NCBI GenBank assembly: GCA_003242505.1
Contig: QGUP01000113.1
Coordinates: 1-6,570 of the forward strand
DNA: 6,570 nucleotides
DNA from: Bacillota bacterium
GTDB lineage: Bacteria > Bacillota > Sulfobacillia > Symbiobacteriales > ZC4RG38
Direction: 5' to 3'
The number at the start of each line of letters is the position of its first letter. Within the stretch, counting starts at the first letter, position 1. Of this stretch, positions 5,732 through 6,570 are shown one piece after another. A program made the position numbers and the translations under genes. The notes under the pieces were generated by a model, which was not told the DNA's origin, made no database searches, and saw only the letters and a list, made by a program, of their open reading frames with translations.

Positions 5732-6136
5732 GTGGCCGACCGGATCTACCTGGGACCCGGCGGGCTCCCGCCCGTAGGCCCGGCGGAGCGCCGGCCTTCT
5801 CCGAGGGCCCCAGGGGATGAACCGGCCACGGGGTCGGGGCAGACCTTCCGGGAGGCCCTGGCCGAGGCCCTGGGGAGCCCGGAACCGATCCGGTTCTCCG
5901 CCCACGCGGCCCAGCGGCTCCAGGCCAGCGGGCGGACCCTCACCCCCGAGGAGACCGCCCGGATCGCGTCCGCAGTGGACCGGGCCGCGAGCAAGGGGGC
6001 CAGGGAGTCCCTGGTGCTCCTCGGTGACCTCGCCCTTGTGGTCAGCGTCCGGAACCGGACGGTGATCACCGCGGTGACCGGGGAGCGGATGAAGGAGAAC
6101 GTCTTCACCAACATCGACAGCGCGGTGATCCTGTGA
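5732..6136 (+). CDS. Conserved flagellar operon protein of unknown function (TIGR02530/DUF3766 type)
   Basis: A 134-residue protein. From memory it matches the family 'flagellar operon protein', which is found mainly between flgD and flgE in Firmicutes and some deltaproteobacteria and has no known molecular function. Residues 1-38 are Pro/Gly/Arg-rich and probably disordered. FREALAEALG at 39-48 begins the ordered part. Conserved blocks follow: IRFSAHAAQRLQ (53-64), a helix with TPEETARIASAVDRAASKGA (71-90), RESLVLLGDLALVVSVRNRT (91-110), VITAV, and the C-terminal ENVFTNIDSAVIL (122-134). There is no signal peptide or membrane segment. The mixed beta-strand core (LALVVSV, RTVITAV) suggests a small alpha/beta domain. 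Its place in the hook-gene cluster suggests a role in hook assembly or export. The family match is recalled from the motifs, not computed. Confidence 0.85.
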   Translation: MADRIYLGPGGLPPVGPAERRPSPRAPGDEPATGSGQTFREALAEALGSPEPIRFSAHAAQRLQASGRTLTPEETARIASAVDRAASKGARESLVLLGDLALVVSVRNRTVITAVTGERMKENVFTNIDSAVIL

Positions 6137-6226
6137 GACCCGTGGGAAAGACGGCGCGGTAGTTGGGTGTGCCAGGGCCCGGAGCCCTGGCTGCCAGGGG
6201 GCTGGACCTCCTGGGAGGGGGCCCCC

Positions 6227-6254
6227 GGTGCCGCTGACCGACCGAGGCGGCACC
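6227..6254 (+). repeat. Perfect 8-bp hairpin in the flgE leader
   Basis: GGTGCCGC and GCGGCACC are exact reverse complements with a 12-nt loop (tgaccgaccgag) that itself holds a GACC-GACC repeat. The stem ends 36 nt before the flgE ribosome site. The absence of a U-tract argues against an intrinsic terminator. Confidence 0.6.
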
Positions 6255-6290
6255 CCGCGCCATCCGGGGAAGCGGCCTTCTCCGACGACG

Positions 6291-6298
6291 AGGGAGGT
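6291..6298 (+). promoter_or_regulatory. flgE Shine-Dalgarno
   Basis: AGGGAGGT ends 10 nt before the ATG at 6309. That is slightly long but acceptable spacing, and it supports the ATG that gives the family N-terminus. Confidence 0.65.
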
Positions 6299-6308
6299 TG
6301 GACGTCCG

Positions 6309-6570
6309 ATGCTGCGGTCCATGTACGCCGGCGTGCTGGGCCTGCAGGCCCACCAGGTCCGGATGGACGTCATCGGCAACAACATCGCCAACGTCAACAC
6401 CGTGGGCTACAAGAGCTCCCGGGCAACCTTCCAGGATACCTTCGCCCAGACCCTCCAGGGCGCCTCGGCGCCCGCGGCGGGCCGGGGCGGGACCAACCCC
6501 GTCCAGGGCGGCCTGGGGGTGGGCCTGGGCTCCATCGGCGGGGACATGTCCCAGGGGATCCTGCAGACTA
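6309..6570 (+). CDS. flgE: FlgE, flagellar hook protein (3' end missing)
   Basis: The first 87 codons are present, and the frame runs off the window. FlgE is the exported subunit that polymerises into the hook joining basal body and filament. MLRSMYAGVLGLQAHQVRMD followed by VIGNNIANVNTVGYKSSR (21-38) is the rod/hook-family N-terminus that forms the inner D0 coiled coil. The continuation ATFQDTFAQTLQGASAP, then GRGGTNPVQGGLGVGLGSI, is typical of Firmicute FlgE rather than FlgF or FlgG. FQDTF (41-45) and FAQTL (45-49) both fit the Phe-x-x-x-hydrophobic export-gate motif of hook substrates. It follows flgD and the conserved unknown gene after a 172-nt leader, so it may have its own translational control. 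Confidence 0.93.
   Translation, partial: MLRSMYAGVLGLQAHQVRMDVIGNNIANVNTVGYKSSRATFQDTFAQTLQGASAPAAGRGGTNPVQGGLGVGLGSIGGDMSQGILQT

Larger units (their letters stand above)
6137..6308 (+). promoter_or_regulatory. 172-nt untranslated leader before flgE with strong, partly competing hairpins
   Basis: No gene is visible. GCCAGGGC (6171-6178) pairs perfectly with GCCCTGGC (6184-6191). CCCTGG within that second arm (6185-6190) can instead pair with CCAGGG (6194-6199), so the two stems exclude each other. A third perfect stem joins GGTGCCGC (6227-6234) to GCGGCACC (6247-6254) across a 12-nt loop. No T-run follows any stem. The flgE Shine-Dalgarno AGGGAGGT is at 6291-6298. A post-transcriptional control element is possible; no known riboswitch core is recognised. 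Confidence 0.55.

Noticed and set aside
5093..6206. Shared 10-mer GGGGGCTGGA in the flgD leader (5093-5102) and the flgE leader (6197-6206)
   Set aside because: It is too short in such GC-rich sequence to be distinguished from chance, and the surrounding bases do not match.
6171..6254. Intrinsic terminator between the unknown gene and flgE
   Set aside because: The stems are strong but no run of T follows any of them, and flgE continues the same operon order.

Overview
The window is an internal stretch of a large flagellar operon, all on the + strand. It holds the 3' part of fliH, then fliI, fliJ, a ylxF-type membrane/coiled-coil gene, fliK, flgD, a small conserved gene of unknown function, and the first 87 codons of flgE. 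The order fliH-fliI-fliJ-ylxF-fliK-flgD-flgE is that of the Bacillus/Clostridium fla/che operon. Very high G+C (roughly three quarters by eye, with nearly all codons ending in G or C), strong GGAGG-type ribosome sites and some GTG starts fit a high-GC Firmicute (Symbiobacterium, Thermaerobacter or Limnochorda-like). That assignment is an inference from gene order and composition only.

Region by region: 1-498 FliH (5' end cut off); 558-1937 FliI ATPase; 2005-2622 FliJ with an unusual C-terminal extension; 2619-3362 YlxF-like protein, overlapping fliJ by 4 nt; 3363-3576 a 214-nt untranslated stretch with several inverted repeats; 3577-5088 FliK; 5089-5209 an untranslated stretch; 5210-5716 FlgD; 5732-6136 the conserved flagellar-operon protein; 6137-6308 an untranslated stretch with strong, partly competing hairpins; 6309-6570 the start of FlgE.

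How the genes work together: FliH, FliI and FliJ form the cytoplasmic ATPase complex that feeds the flagellar type III export gate. FliK (ruler and specificity switch), FlgD (hook cap) and FlgE (hook) are substrates of that machine and build the hook. The small gene between flgD and flgE is probably a hook-stage factor; like its neighbours it carries an F-x-x-x-L motif near residue 40, which suggests that it too may be exported.

The core system is well known. The less ordinary details are a His-containing octad repeat in the FliJ tail, an 11-heptad leucine array with a charged second core position in YlxF, the shared N-terminal export-like motif, and long structured leaders found only before genes for exported proteins.
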